From Branchiostoma floridae (Eukaryota > Chordata > Leptocardii > Amphioxiformes > Branchiostomatidae): a stretch of 64,000 nt of DNA. Both the position numbers and the translations under genes were made by a program. The stretch is from assembly GCF_000003815.2 (NCBI RefSeq), contig NC_049991.1, forward strand, positions 16,848,776 to 16,912,775, given 5' to 3'. Positions 12,027 through 27,000 of the stretch are shown piece after piece (the stretch's first letter is position 1; each line of letters opens with the position of its first letter). Below the pieces are notes generated by a model that searched no databases, was not told the DNA's origin, and saw only the letters and a program-made list of their open reading frames with translations.

Positions 12027-15000
12027 GTGAGTTTTGGAGACATTCTCTATTATAGCTTGTTTTTACGAATCGTAATCATGTATATTTAGTTGCTTGTCCC
12101 TTGAGGATATCCCGGTTCCTGGTCAAGTAATTTTTGTTGGAAAACGTTTCTTTTATTGCAAGAAATCAATGGAATCCTAGATGATAACAGAAAGGAGCTT
12201 ATGGACGAAAAACGGTATTCCATTCTGACGATGATAACGATAAGCTAGTGGAACCTAGGATGTCATAAGCCACTGCAATAGGGACAGTAATTGTTCCCCC
12301 GAACCAATGCAGCCTGGATTTTTAGGTTTGAAAATAGTTGAATGGTCAGTCCACACGGTGGAGATGTACTGTACTTAATGATGCGAGGAAAGTTATCACT
12401 GAGGTAGGTCTCACGTAATACTCCTACCACATGAGGCGATAGACGCGCCGGCCACGGTTATCAACATTCTTGAAGAACGATCTAAACGCCGCAAACCTTC
12501 GAAACACATCACAGCGGCTGACCGTATCAATTAGTCATCCATCAGGCTTCAGACCAATAAGTGCCCACATCGCGAGTCATGTACAGAATTAAAACAAATC
12601 ACGCTCTCACACCATGACGGATGGAACTCCCTTTGGCGGCCTGTTTGCGAATCAGAAGAAATGTTAGCTGCCCTGATGATCTCTACTCGGTTAAGAAAGG
12701 TTCGTTTACTTCATAGAACTGCGGCGACAGCCTTAAGGCGTCATCTGTATCTGTCTGTATCTGTATCTATATAGCCGGTATAACCAACCTTCGGCGTAAC
12801 ACACCAGCTCGCAGGCACGCGGCGTGGCAGCAGCTGGTTATATTACACTGAGCGGCCCGAAGTCCACGTCAGCTATGTTTGAAAAGTGCTACGTGGTAGT
12901 CTTTCCGGTGTTTCGGGTTTTGCATCACACGTTTGAATTGTGGCAAATAAAAGATGGGCCAAAATGGCTTGATTCACAAGGTCTTGCCATCGTCTTTGTT
13001 TTTGCTGCTTTCATCCCATGTGAGATTAGATATGGCATGGTATTGGGCAATGCTTGAATAATGTTTTGACCTTAATGTACATCTCTTCATTGATATCTCT
13101 GTCTCCATCAAAGACCTTGACACGTCGTTTTCTGCCCTCAGCAAAGATTACAGTAGGCTCACATTTTATAGCATGATAGCATCTTATGGCCACAAGGGAC
13201 AGGGGATCTGATTCTTAGTCATGATTGTTACTAGGGCTGGGTATCGGTACAGCGTACCGGTACAAAACCGGTTTTTCTTATTGGACCGGTCCAGAAAAAC
13301 CGGACCTGAAAAAATTAGGTGGACCGGATGTTGGACCGATTAGAAAATTAACATATCATTTTATCAGGCATTCACACGTTTTGGCGCTTGCAGTTGGAAG
13401 AAAATGACAAGAGGGAAGTAGAGTAGAGTTTATAGTAATTTCTACCAAGGTTTACAGTCAATCACACAGGTGCAGTTAGCGTTGTAGTGTTTTAAAACGC
13501 CAGTGTAAGTCTAATACTCCACCAAACAGATTTCTTGGTAGTGAAATGGACCATTGGTATGAGTCATACTGCATCAGGTCCAGGTTCAGGTCCGGACCTG
13601 GACCTGATCCTTTGGACCTGAACCGGATTTGGACCTGAATTTTCTGTACCGGTACCCAGCCCTAATTGTTACAGTCAATGCTTGAAATTTATTCTTTAGA
13701 CTGATATGACAGAAGTCTTCACACCAGAGAAGTCCGCAAACAATAGACTACCGGGCAGGCAACACGTCGTTTGTTTACCCATCACGCTGCTTAAAAGTGC
13801 GTTGTAAAAATGCATGTTCGAGCATTACAGATTCATTTCCGCTCCATAAAAGTCACGGTACGTTCCGCATATATATCTTAATGGACTTTTAAATCCTGCA
13901 ATGACCGGTTTACCCCCAACAGCCAATTACGTACCCCTTTAGAGATACACCTGGCCGGTACTTAGTAGAGATAGCATTAAAAATGTGGCCGTTGAAATGG
14001 GGCCTTTCAACGCCATTAGTTTTATATCTGGTGTGAGTGAGCTATTGAAGTGAGTTTGCCTTTGTTGCTATCAAGGTCGATGCGTTTAGGAATAGACATA
14101 GTAAAAGCAGCCAAGTGTATTATTGGCAAACGATTAATAATATGTTGATCATTGCGCTTCTATCAATTGAAAATGCTTTCAATATAAGTCGTGCTAGAGT
14201 GGCTACATTACATACTTGCCGTGTGCGGTCATTTGAGCAATGGATACAAATGACGAGGTAGCATTATTGTTCCGAGAGCGATATTTGTTTTGACACTTTT
14301 TTTTTCTCGAATTGACGTTTTCCATCGATAACGTAATTAACCTGAGTGATAACCCAGACTGGCCTTGCTGCCGGCAAAGCAAACAGTGATATCTATTGGC
14401 AATTTCAGATGTCTTGGTGATTACCAAGCGAGATGGATGTCTTGGTCACTTGCAATAATGGTTAATCCATTTTTGAAAACCTTGGATTCAGTCCAACATG
14501 AAATGCAAAATATTGATTTTTTTCTCCATGTGGGTCACCAATATCTGTATGTGCCGATATATCCCGTAGGTGTACGGCAGTGCTTGTTATATCTCGTGTA
14601 CTACAGAATGTCGAAGGAAGAATCACTAAAAGTGTCTTATCTGTCTCGAAACAAGTATGCGTCTAGAGATAAACGAGAATAAACGCATCTAAAACCCGTA
14701 ACTGATAGTGCCCTGCGGATATTATACATAACCAATCATGCGTAATCAGTATGAAATTCCAAGCTGCGTACTTTGTTCCCTTTTTTCATAATTGCTTGAA
14801 CGCTGATAATTTCTCCGCTCGTTTTTGCCATCTTTGATTCACAGATCTAGACTAATATTTCTTTGACCGCTTATGGTGAAAATTTGCTGAGTCTTTGTCT
14901 TTAAGATGGAGTACAATAGAATGAGAAAGACTCCAGTCATCCTACTGCAACGACTCCAGTCTCTCTAGTACAATTTACAATTTTTTTAAAACATAGACCT

Positions 15001-18000
15001 CAGTATATATTTTACTTGCGCGACGGTAAACAGATTGGGCAAAGTTACAAACCGTTCATTGTTAATGATAGAAGATCAGTTATTTCTTCCTATGAGTTAA
15101 ACATGTGGCGTCGTGTGTGGCGTAGCTGGTAGAGCGTTCGGCTCGGAATCTAGAGGTCCCGAGTTCGATACTCGCCGTGCCCCGAACGTTCGGCAAAGGC
15201 ACTTTACACGACCTTCCTCGCTTCATCTAGGTGTCAAACAAACAAACAAACAAATGGGTACATCACTTCGCTCGGGTAGGTAAAAGAAAAGACTACCTTT
15301 ACCTTCAGTCTCTACTGTGTATGTGTGTATGTGTTGATATAAATTACTAGCTTGTCCTAAAGCAAATAGACAAAAAATCTGGCTCTGTCCTCGCATTTTT
15401 TAAGAAAATTTCATTTTGAACCAATCAGACGAAATTTACTAGCTATTCCCTGAAATCTTTTCGCTCCGCCGCATGAAAAAATAAACCCAACGTCACAGCA
15501 AATCCTGATGAACGCTGGAACCCCGTGGATAGTCCCCGGGAGATCCACCAATAGGTACTTTCACTAAGCTGTAAATTACACCAGGATTTCTCCGCCTCAT
15601 ACAGCGAACTTCCATTATGGACCTGTTCCATACCACGCACAGAGAGTATCAACCATTTAAGGCAAGGCATTCTTCAAAAGAAGTAGTATTTCTTCGTCTA
15701 TCAGACGCAGGAGTGCTACGGTTGTTTTTGTGCAGGAGTATTTGTTTCCACTAAAGACCAACATCAAAAGTGCACGAGTGCTGTTTCTGATATTGCGATC
15801 CACGAAGGGATCAGGGTTTTTATACATTTTTCGCAAATGAAATTACGTAATGTAAACGTACATTTTCTACGCCTGTACGTTACCTGAATAAACACAATCA
15901 TACACTTATGCTAAAGGAACTAGCTTCAGGTTACGACGCTCTAAAAGACGAAATTGAGACTGGTACAAATGTACTTTGGATTCTATCTATCGTCGTTTTT
16001 AAAATGAACCTCGAAACAGCGCACCAGCTACCCCATCTGCTCCACATTAAGGCCCCCTCTCACTTGACGTGCGGAACGCTTGCCGAATTGCTGCGTTCGG
16101 TCACTGCGCTACTGTTTTGTGATTNNNNNNNNNNNNNNNNNNNNNNNNNNNNNNNNNNNNNNNNNNNNNNNNNNNNNNNNNNNNNNNNNNNNNNNNNNNN
16201 NNNNNNNNNNNNNNNNNNNNNNNNGGTATAATTCAGATATTGTGCAGAACGTAAAAGTGTGACATTGAGGACCACAAAATACACATCAAGTAAGAAAATT
16301 TGTTCTTTATATCTGAAATTCGTTGAGCATCTTCCGAACGCAGCAATGCCGCAAGCGTGCCGCACGTCAAGTGAGAGGGGGCCTTTAGAGGCATATCAAT
16401 ACTTTATTGCAGGCAATTTCTGGCCCGTATTAGAAACAGAATACATAGTTCAAACATAGAACCATATACATTGGCGTCTCCAGAAGTTTCTGAAGTAGGT
16501 GTTGTGGTAGAATGAACCCGAGCCAAGCACAGACTTAGCTTTATAATGTTACATGTAGGTTAGTGAAAGGGCGGATGTATTGATAAGTAACACTGTTAAC
16601 GCCACCTGCAATCAAAAGTATCTGTTTAGTGGGATACACTGAACATTTACTATGCCAGCACTGCAGGTTGTAGGCAAATTCATTATTAAGAATTTGCAGT
16701 ACGACATTTGGATAGGATACCGAATTGAATTCGAATCGATATGTGGTTAGTAATGTTCTAAAATAGCAGTCTCCTACTGATTTACCTTTCTTTTGCAAGG
16801 TCTAGGACCCTGTTATTTTGTATGATGCATAAAATGCCTCGTTACTGTTTGGGTTTTCTGCGGAACTTGTGGACGAATTTCAATTCCAATGAACCGACTC
16901 GCACATCGTGATTATAAACATGGAACAGTTTTGTCTTAATTGCAAAGTACGTCATGGGAATCGGATAATAACATTAATCGACCAAACAGGTTGATTACTG
17001 TTGGCACGTCTTGGGACAAGCGGCAATCATACCCTCGCTTATTATGACAAATATATCATCGTGTGAGCTCCGCGTACATCTTAATAATCAAGATAAACCC
17101 AAAATTAAAAAAGAAAATTACCTATTTCATGTAAATTCCACATTGTTCGCCGTTATTATGCACTACACTTGTAGCAATATGAAAATATATGTTTATTACT
17201 CCGCAAATAATTTCATCAGGTTGGTAAATGCTCAATATAGAGAGGTTATTGAAACACAACCAAAGTAGTACTTACTTCCGACGTTTCGGTGTCTATCTTA
17301 ATCCTGATGATGGTGTCTGATAGACACCGAAATATTAGAAGTGATTTCTACTTTGGTTGTGTTTCAAGGATTTTACTATATCGTGTGTTTATAACTCTTT
17401 TGTACTTTAAGTAATTACTTGCCCTCTATCGTTACTAGTCTGCAGATGAGTGAATGGCTGTATTTTGTATGTGATCGATAGAAGCCATTATTGTAAGGAA
17501 GATGCCCACCTCACATATCCTGCCATCGATATCACTCATACTGGTTATTTAGTATCACTGGGTAAATATTGGCCGAACAGGTCACCACATGAGTGCTATC
17601 TCCTACGAGACACCGTAACTTTCCATCGAGATCTCTTAAAGACGGTCCATTAGTGCTTAGCTGACACATCTATTCCAATTAGCTGGCAATCAGTGCTGTA
17701 TCAACCTTACCATCGACGGATTTCTCCTCACTGCGTCCCAAGTGCCATCTTTGTGTGGTGGAGAATCATGATTTTATCTGCTTAATGGCAGACAATGACA
17801 ATCTGGCACTGCACTAAACGATAGTAACTTATTATAAAAGTGCCGTATGCTAAGGCTAGACATGAGGTAAAAGTAGTCTTATAGCCTGTTTTGAGTCGCA
17901 GGGGCGATGGAATGTTTCATTGCTGTCTCCAGGACCTGCCCCTCCGTCACGGGACGGAAATTTGCTTGTAGGGACAGAAAACGATTGACCCTATCGGTCC

Positions 18001-21000
18001 CAAAAATGACACGAAACTGCTAAAAATGAACTTTTATAAGCTTTAAATGACATATTCAACCAGGAAAATCAACAACATTGGCATCCAAACAATGAGTGGG
18101 ACGGTAAAAAATTGTCTCTGGTGCGATATTGGAAGGCAGAGCCCATCCATCTCCTTCCACCGCCTTTTATCTCTCCAATAGAAGTCAGGTCCCATTTCTT
18201 TTAACACTGGGGTGCATGTAAGGACAGAGTAAGGAAAGACGTGTAGACTGCCCAATTCTCCAATGGCACAGCGTTGGTAGCATGACCAGAATTCTAACCC
18301 AGGACCTCTTGGTTCCGGGCCAAAAACTCTAAAGCTACGCCACACAAACCCACGCAAAAATACTTGTATTTGATTACTATACAGACCAGCTTAAACTATA
18401 TGAGAAAGGTCCAAGCCCCTGCCGCACCAAGTTGTACCTGTAACAGTTGGTGACTGTGTTGAGGAATCAAAATCGGCTTATTTATACCTTAATGATTTAA
18501 TTATGCATGGAAAATACTTACTGTACATTGACGTTTAAAGTAGAATTCAATATACTTATAATCATCAAAGATAGTAAACACAGTAATGACCCTTATTACG
18601 TCAGACTTGTTATTGATTAAGTCATCATCTACCAAAAGTATCGCTACCGCAGAGAAAACTGTTCCTTGTGTCTAGAACACACAGCTACTGTAATGAAACA
18701 ACTTGAAAGGGAATCGTAAAAACTCGTGTATCTGGCGGAACGACTTTATTTCCACTGCGCAATATTTTGCCCGGCCATGCGGGCCGGTTCTATTGTCATC
18801 CCGGTCACAGCTGCGTCCTCTTCGATCGGTTACCTCATGCGCCGAAAATAACAGACATGTCGATGTGAGTCGTCTGAGACACAAATCTAAAAGATAAAAC
18901 TTTGGAGGTGATATCTTAATTGATCGATAATGTCAATGCTCATAAATTTAAAAAACTAGTATCCTTTTGAACGTAAAGGTAAATTGAATGCTTCAAATAT
19001 CAAAAGAAATCCGAATCTCGTTATTGATGATGTAACTGTCGTATATTTTAGTATCTTGATACTATTTTGTCTCCATTTAAGTTTATTGTGTTCATACTTA
19101 TGCTCTTCTGCACGGTTAGTGGTGTCGCTAATGTAAGTGTATATGTATCATCACTACTTCTATACTGTCTGTACTTAATTCGATTACAAAAACAATATAT
19201 AGATTAATGCTGAACCTCATTCGGGACAACCAGATGCTGTTATGTTCCAATATGAAGTAATTTACCCCCAGGATACTCATTGATTGCGGCATATGGATTA
19301 GATTATGAACATGCCGTGTATGGCAAGGATACCAGCAATCAGGCTAAGTCATGTTGGTTTACCTCAACATTCACATGCCGTTGAAATTTTCTCCAGGAGA
19401 AACCGAAAAGTTACATGGGCAATATTTTATCATGAGGTATCTATTTCTAATTATAACGGAATATGAAGAACTAAGAATTGTAGTCATGGATTAGTTTCCA
19501 TCAAGTTAAGTATGCCAACTTTTTACGCTTTGATAAAATAATTTGAAAAAAAAATTTGGCATAGTGTGATCTTCATCATAAACATTACCTGATCCGTATT
19601 TCCATATAATATACCATAGAACCAATAGTGTAAATGACATGCTAGATCCAATTTGTTGACTTATTCATACCTATAGATATCCATATATGTCTGTAAGTAG
19701 TTGTTATACATGTACACCTTACGAAAGTTGCTGTACTTTCGTCGTGTCAATAAAGATTTCTGTATAATGCATGAAATGTCTATCCACAAAGAGAGGTTGA
19801 CTGTGTTGATGCTCGTCCCTTCACCAGCTGCTCTGATAGCTGACGCCGAGGTTTACACGGCGGAGCGAACTGCCCTGGAGCTGGCTGTGCAGTATGTCAA
19901 CCTGAACAACATCATTCCCAACACCACCCTGGAGTGTACCATCAACACCACCAAGGAGCTCGCGTTCTTCGAGATGGTCCTGCAAGGTAAAGACAAGTTT
20001 TGTTCTTCACAAATGGCTCTCAAGTACAATCATGGTGCAATATTCAGAGTCACACCCCACACCCCACACCCCTATGGCCTACGTTACATTTCCTACCCGG
20101 GGCCCGGCCGGGCAGCTTGCGGAAACGAAAAATCAAAGTTTATGCCAATAAATATACACAAGGCATGCTGTTGAATTGTTTTGGTCCGTTCTGTGTCTTT
20201 TATATCGTACTTTTCGTTCCCCAAACTGCGTGGAAATGTGACGTTAGCCCATGATACCAGGGTCATGTTTTTCAACCGAGTCCAGGCCGGCCTGTTTGTG
20301 GGAACGAAGATAAAAGTTGCAATGACAAGGATATGCGCAAATGATTCTCATGACTAATCTTCTTTTGTGTGTTTTGTTGTCTTTTATAACATGCTTATGT
20401 TACACCTGCAAACTTCCCGGCCGGGCGCCGATTAACAACTGCATCTCTGGTATAGTACAGAACCATGATTTGCCGATGTTGAACCAATAAAACAGGATGC
20501 AGGATAGAAAGCACTCTAGCTCCATAGTCAGTCTGGAGACTGCGTTGTCATTTATCAACAGTTAGCGCTAATAGGGTCTCTGTGTTGTTTTCTCTTCCCT
20601 TCAACAGCCGAGAGCAATAAAATTTGATAGCTCCCTGAAAATGCGCATGCCTGTGGGGATTTTGACTATAAATGTTTTTACCAGACGTTATCTGGCTTTA
20701 CCAGATGCCAAACGTTTTATGGTCTCATTTCCAGTAGACGTGGTAAGATAGCGGATTCTAGAGTTCATATATCATTGTCCTGAGTTCTACATACATACAT
20801 ATACAATTCGGCACCGGCCAAACTCTTATCGAGTTTCCTGGTAATTCGTTATAAAAAAAGATCCTGCATTTGGATTTCCTGCAAATACATGATCACTTAC
20901 CTGTCACTTTGTATAATATAAAGGAAATAAGGTTGAGTCAACCACGGCTGTGGGTTCGCTAATAGCTTTTCCAGACTGCATAAATCCTTGTTTTGTAGCA

Positions 21001-24000
21001 GTATCGACCGTCTGCACGCAGAACGATGATAATGGGTCGGCAGAACAAAAACCCTCCAATCTTGGTGTCGGCTCGGCACGGTGATGGCCAATTTCTACGT
21101 GCCTGTGTTGTTCGATCTCTCCCCTAAGACCCGGATTATAGGGTTATCTTGCCAAGCTTAGCTCTTCCCGAGCGAGTAGTCATTGTTTTTCATCATATCA
21201 TCTATTGATTTTATTGATCCGAACAGAATGCAATACATAATCCGGCTTTTTGGTCAGAACATTTCTAAAACGAAGAGTAAACTTATTCATGAAACATAAT
21301 TAGAAAACATTGCGTATTTCAAACTCAGTTCTTGATATCAATTTTCCTTCTGGTAGCACTTTTTGTACTTTAAATAATATTCGCAAGGCTTTCAGAATCA
21401 ATTCTGTTAAAACTGGGCCACATTTTCCACAATGTGTCAAACTTTGGGAGTGTCACACATCATTTCGTAAGGTCAAATCTAAAGGTTAAGTTTTCAATAA
21501 AAGGGCTTTAATCTGAATCAATTCTGTTGAAACTGATCCACATTTCTCAGAACGTGTCAAACTTTGAGAATGTTACGCCTCATTTCGTCTGGTCAAATCT
21601 ATAGGTTAAGTTTTCAATAAAAGGGCTTTAATCTGAATCAATTCTGTTGAAACTGATCCACATTTCTCAGAACGTGTCAAACTTTGAGAATGTTACGCCT
21701 CATTTCGTAAGGTCAAATCTATAGGTTAAGTTTTCAATAAAAGGGCTTTAATCTGACTCAATTCTGTTTAAACTAAGCCACATTTCTCACAATGTGTCAA
21801 ACTTTGAGAGTGTGTCGTAAGGTCAAATCTATAGGTTAAATTTTCAATAAAAGGCCTTTAACCTGACCTGTCTGTTACATGAAGCGTGTAACCAGTCGGC
21901 GAGCGGAGTGCACGCCATTATCGGTCCCGTGGGCTCGTCTGCTGTCAAGGCTGTCAGCTTGGTCAGTGGAGCGGTTCAGGTGAGTCCTGTCTCATTACTT
22001 ACCAACAAACCCATGATGTGATCTGACAAAAGTAGCTATAGTCTTTGAAACTCGCAGTATAAAACTGTTAACCTTTATCCGCGGGGTAACATATATCCGT
22101 TGTGATTGAAACAAGATATTGTGGGGGCATCAAGTCGACACACAGTAGGTTCTTTTTCAAAGCAACGTTTTCATAGTATTGCAATTGATTTTAAACCACC
22201 ACCCGTCCAGTTGATATCCCTAAATACGCTGATTTTCAATACAACGGTTATAGGTTACCCCGCGGATAAAGGCGAAGTAACGTTACATTATTTGTTGTTG
22301 CCTGCTTTAATTGTATCTTGATAATGTTTATTTCGTTGTAGTTCTTGTCACATGGTCTTCCGGTCAATTGAGGCTTTAGTCCATTCATTCCATAAATTGT
22401 TACTGAAACAGCTGTACGCGAGTTAAAAGTTGGGACTTCTATTGCTGTTGTGTCATTTGAACCAGATACTATGAATGCTAACCATTTATCCAGTCATCTA
22501 ACTGTGGATAAAAAGTTACTGTGTGGCAGTACCTGATACCATCTAGTAATCTTAATAGCTCCCACTTATCTCGTTGAGGATTCTGCTGTATTCTAACTAC
22601 TGACTAACTTAGTAGTTAGTAACTAACCCAACCAAACTTCGTGTACAAACAGTTTTTTTTAGCAGGAACTGATTCACCGGCCAAACATGGCAATAATCAC
22701 AATTCCTGTCAAATTGATTTTTGCTTGTACACTTTTCCAGATCCCACAGATCGCCCCGGTGGCTACAGACCCCATGCTGGCTAACCCTCAGACCTACCCC
22801 TTCCTGGTGCGTCTGTCGGCCACAGACACCGTGCAGAGCAGGGTCATAGCTGACGTCGTAGACCACTTCGGCTGGCAGCAGATGAGCATTCTCACGTCCT
22901 CAGACGACTACGGTGAGTCACATCAGGCAATGGTATTACAGCAATGTTAACGTGTGGTGTTTGTTTGACGAAACTCGTAGCGCGTTGGGCTCGGAATTAA
23001 GAGATCCTGAGTTCGATCCCCACGATGCCCCGTCGTTGTGCCCTTGGAAAAGCACTTTACACGACTTTCCCTTGCGGTGGAGTGAGGCCCACCAAGCCTC
23101 TTCGGCTAATGTGTCTAAAGTTGTGCCAAAAAATCACTTCGGATTTGATGCACCAATGTGCCAACATCTGACATTGACATTCAGCAAGAACTGTTATTTT
23201 CTATTACAGTGTTACCGCATGTAATAAGTTTTAATCTAATTTGTCCTGACATATCAGATGTTTGATTCGATTCAACCTGTTGAAAACTATAAAATTAAGT
23301 GCGCCCGGAAATGGGATTCATACAGTGAAATGTAAATATATAGATCAGTGCAAGTCATTAGGATATGTCTTGCCTTCTGGAATTGAAGTGTGAGTAATGT
23401 CAGTGCACAAATTTGGTCTGGAATTTGCCAAGTTCTTCATCGTTGTGCCTGCTTATTTGGTAAATTTTATTGGATAATCTTTGGGCTTTGGTCCAAATTG
23501 TCTTACCGCCCGTCGCCTTCGGCATAGCACACTCCATAGGCACAGCATCTGGTTGTGTTAATCTGAACGTCCTGTCAATCCTTATTACCTTTGAACATCT
23601 AGCTGCAAGCGCTGTACTATGTTTAGTCACCATTACAGTATTGTTAGGTGGCGATGTCACTGCGACCGAGCGACTTGAGAGAGCTAGCTAAGGGACTCAA
23701 AATGTAATCTATGTTACTCATAAAAACACTCATAAGTCATCCAGAAAAACCTGAACAACAAATTAAGATATTTCAATCTCAAGAACATAAATGCCTTTAC
23801 CTATTTTCAAACTCATTCGATGAAAAAAATGAGCCTGTTATACACCAAATGGCATTAATTTTGAAATTTCTAAAGTTGTCTTCTCAGTCAAACTTTTGCC
23901 AATATTCCATTTCTAAAGTCAAGGGTTGAACAAATCCAATTTAGATTGCAGTGAGATCGCAAAACGATCTCCGTCCAGTTAAATATGGGCCTTAACAAGA

Positions 24001-27000
24001 TCGTTACAAGAACTGCTGAGCAAGAATAATGTTTGGATATTTTGTAGTCGTCATCGTCACCATTCAGGTCAATGAGGCAATCGTGCATTAACAAGAACAG
24101 ATCGTTACTGTAAGTGCTGTAGGTGAGTGAATAGATGGGAATTTGATTGTTGTTGTTTCATTTAGACGACCTATTTTGAAAACCAAACCAATGATCAAGT
24201 CATATATAACTGCGTGTAACACAATTGATTGGGCTGGAAATGAATGGAAATGACTGCGGATCGATAAAGTGCTGGTCTCTAATGCTCCATTGTTGTAATG
24301 AAAAATACCTGAAGGGTCCAGCATCGATTGTGATGCCCTATTTTTGCGATGAAAGATAGCTGATGGCCATCACACCACGGTTAGGAAAGAGGTCATTCAC
24401 CCTGGATATGATGACGTTATCTGGTCTGTCTCGTTAGCATCTGACTGATGCTTCAAAATGACATCTACATATGGCGATCAACTGCCAGGTTTCTCCCTTG
24501 CCTAACAATCGTTAGCCTAATTCTATGCACCTCTATTGACTCAGCGCTTTCTCATTGAAAACAATTCTTATGTTGTTTTCTCTCCTTGCGACAGCTGCTA
24601 ACATTAATCTAGACATTCAACGTCCCTTTTGAAATATGTGTCCCAAGATCCCACGTGTTTTTGACAACGTTGATTGGGCTATGTTCTTTGCATATTAATG
24701 TTGTTATTGGTTTCTCTTTCCGAGTCCACAGGGAAATCTATGTTATAACAACATACAAGCAAAGGAGAAGATATCAGATCATTGTAAGGTCACACTGACT
24801 CAATTTTATAGATGACATCCGCGCGCGCATTGATTTTCACCTGTTTAAACACATTTGCGACATTTGACTTAATAGCATCCCTGGTCAATATCTTTTTTGG
24901 CTTGCCAGAGGATCTACTCCCCAGCGTAAGGGGGCACATGGTCAGGGTGTATGGCCTTTTCCCCTCTTAAATAAGAATGGCAATAAAGCATTATTGAAAT
25001 GGCGACGGTCTTACTAGAGGTGAACATACTTGTAAGACAAACCAAGCCTGGGATAGAATCGACTTGATGTTTAGTCTTGTGGCTTTGCGGCATTTTTTCC
25101 ACCCGAGCTCGCACATTAGTTGGGATATTTCATCAATAAAATTAAGTCAGTGTGACCTAATGAACTCTCTCTGCAAATATGAATATGGCAAATTTACATT
25201 TGAGATTAATGTGGTACTGTTAACCACATACAGATTGACCATGTACTCCTTTATAAGACTGTAAGCCTGTTAGAGCGTGCATGTGATCAATGGTCAGCTT
25301 TTAAGATTACATGAGTGGTTATTTGTCAACCATTGTGGCTACATGATGCACATTTCTGTAAAATTTTAACACTCCTATATACGCCACCAACGTTTAATTA
25401 AAATTTGTTATGAGATTGAGTTGATCAGATCTGCAATAAGCTCTCACCTTCGTATATCTTTTGACTATCACTTTTCCATATGAAACACCATGTTCTGTAT
25501 CTGCATCTATGTAGCCGGTATAACCGCCGTTCGGCGTAGCGCACCAGCTTCGCAGGCACGCGGCCGCGGCGCGGCAGCAGCTGGTTATATTACACTGAAC
25601 GATCCGTCAAACACATGTTCCCGTACATAAGACTGTAAGCCTGTTAGAGTGTACATGTGATCAATGACAATGGTCAGCTTTTCAGATTAGATGAGTGACT
25701 ATTTGTCAACCAGTTGGACGTTCTGCCTGTGTTATGACCAGATTCACAGGTCTGGCACCTTAATTCGATGGGTATATCAGAACATCAAATTTTGTTTCCC
25801 AGCCGATGCACAAAGAAACTAGTAGACAGTAATGGCTCTCTTTCTTTTAAAGTTATTTTTAGATGCCCGTGGTGGCAATAAAGTCGACTCAGAGTTGTTG
25901 TCATCGATCCCTTAGCTGACATCTAACCAATACATACCTTATGAATCATTAACACCACAAAAAGAGCTACAAGATGCACATTTTAGATCTGTGAATCCAT
26001 TACATTCGTATACGCTACCAACGTTCACTTCTGTTTTGAGTTTGAGTTTATCAGATCCACAATAAACTTTTGTATATATTTTTCATTATCACTATTTCAT
26101 ATGAAACTCCATGTTCCCGTACATAAGCGTCATAAGCGAATAGACTAAATGATAGTAATCTTAATATATCATAATGAAAGGAGTACGATTAGATGTGAAA
26201 TTGATCTTCGCACATGCCCATGATTATGAGGCAGATATTACATGGAACTGCAATGCATATAATCTTTGTTGAATATGATCTATACACATGTATGGGTCGC
26301 CCTGCTAATAAGAACTGTCTCGGCGTTGCCGTAAATCCAACATCTATCACACTTTTGGAATCAGCGATAGTCAGCAAAGTTTGCAGTTTGCTGGATGGAA
26401 AACACATCAGTCTCTGGTGACTCGCCAATATCTGTCCAATCTTAGCCCCTCTGCTATTGATGGCTTTCATCATCCCCACAGATTTAACTACCACATAACT
26501 CAGCAAGATGTTTTTCTGATATCCCTCTCGAAGTAAGAAGACTAAATCTCCTGAGATCTTCCTTGTCGTAAAGTTAAGGAACAAGGCGATGCATCACCTT
26601 CCCAGAGGAGGAGATATAAATGGCGCTGTGGTATTAAATGGTTTGCGGACATCTCTGGAACAAATCCAATAAGAAAGCGTATCTAAGCTGGTATCAAATT
26701 ACACCACGATCATCGCGTCTCAGCGATCATGAGAGTCAAAGGCTCGCTCTGTCTTGACCTCCTGTAATTGGAAACGCGGTAACTTTGCGCGATATTTTAT
26801 CCGAGACGAAGAAAGTTTTGATTGTGTTTAACCCTGAGGGTCATTTACAAAGTTCTCCTGCGTGCAATATTAGATTACTAGTCATGCTCCCCCGTGAAAT
26901 AACATACTTGTTGCTCTTTTACGAAGTTTATAGGAAACCAGACTGCGGTAAAAGACATAAGAAAGTTTCCGCATGTTTGCCACAGGTACCCACGGCTTTA

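Larger units (their letters stand above)
12027..19827. other. Receptor intron 1, 7.8 kb, rich in mobile elements
   Basis: Holds the elements listed separately (12737, 13232, 15112, 16050, 17249 and 18063). The remaining stretches show no conserved coding segment. Confidence 0.7.

Noticed and set aside
15112..15182. tRNA gene
   Set aside because: Box-like motifs are present, but the acceptor stem does not pair and the sequence is followed by a SINE-type body also seen elsewhere in the window.
18043..18357. 104-codon minus-strand gene
   Set aside because: Coincides with a tRNA-derived SINE copy.
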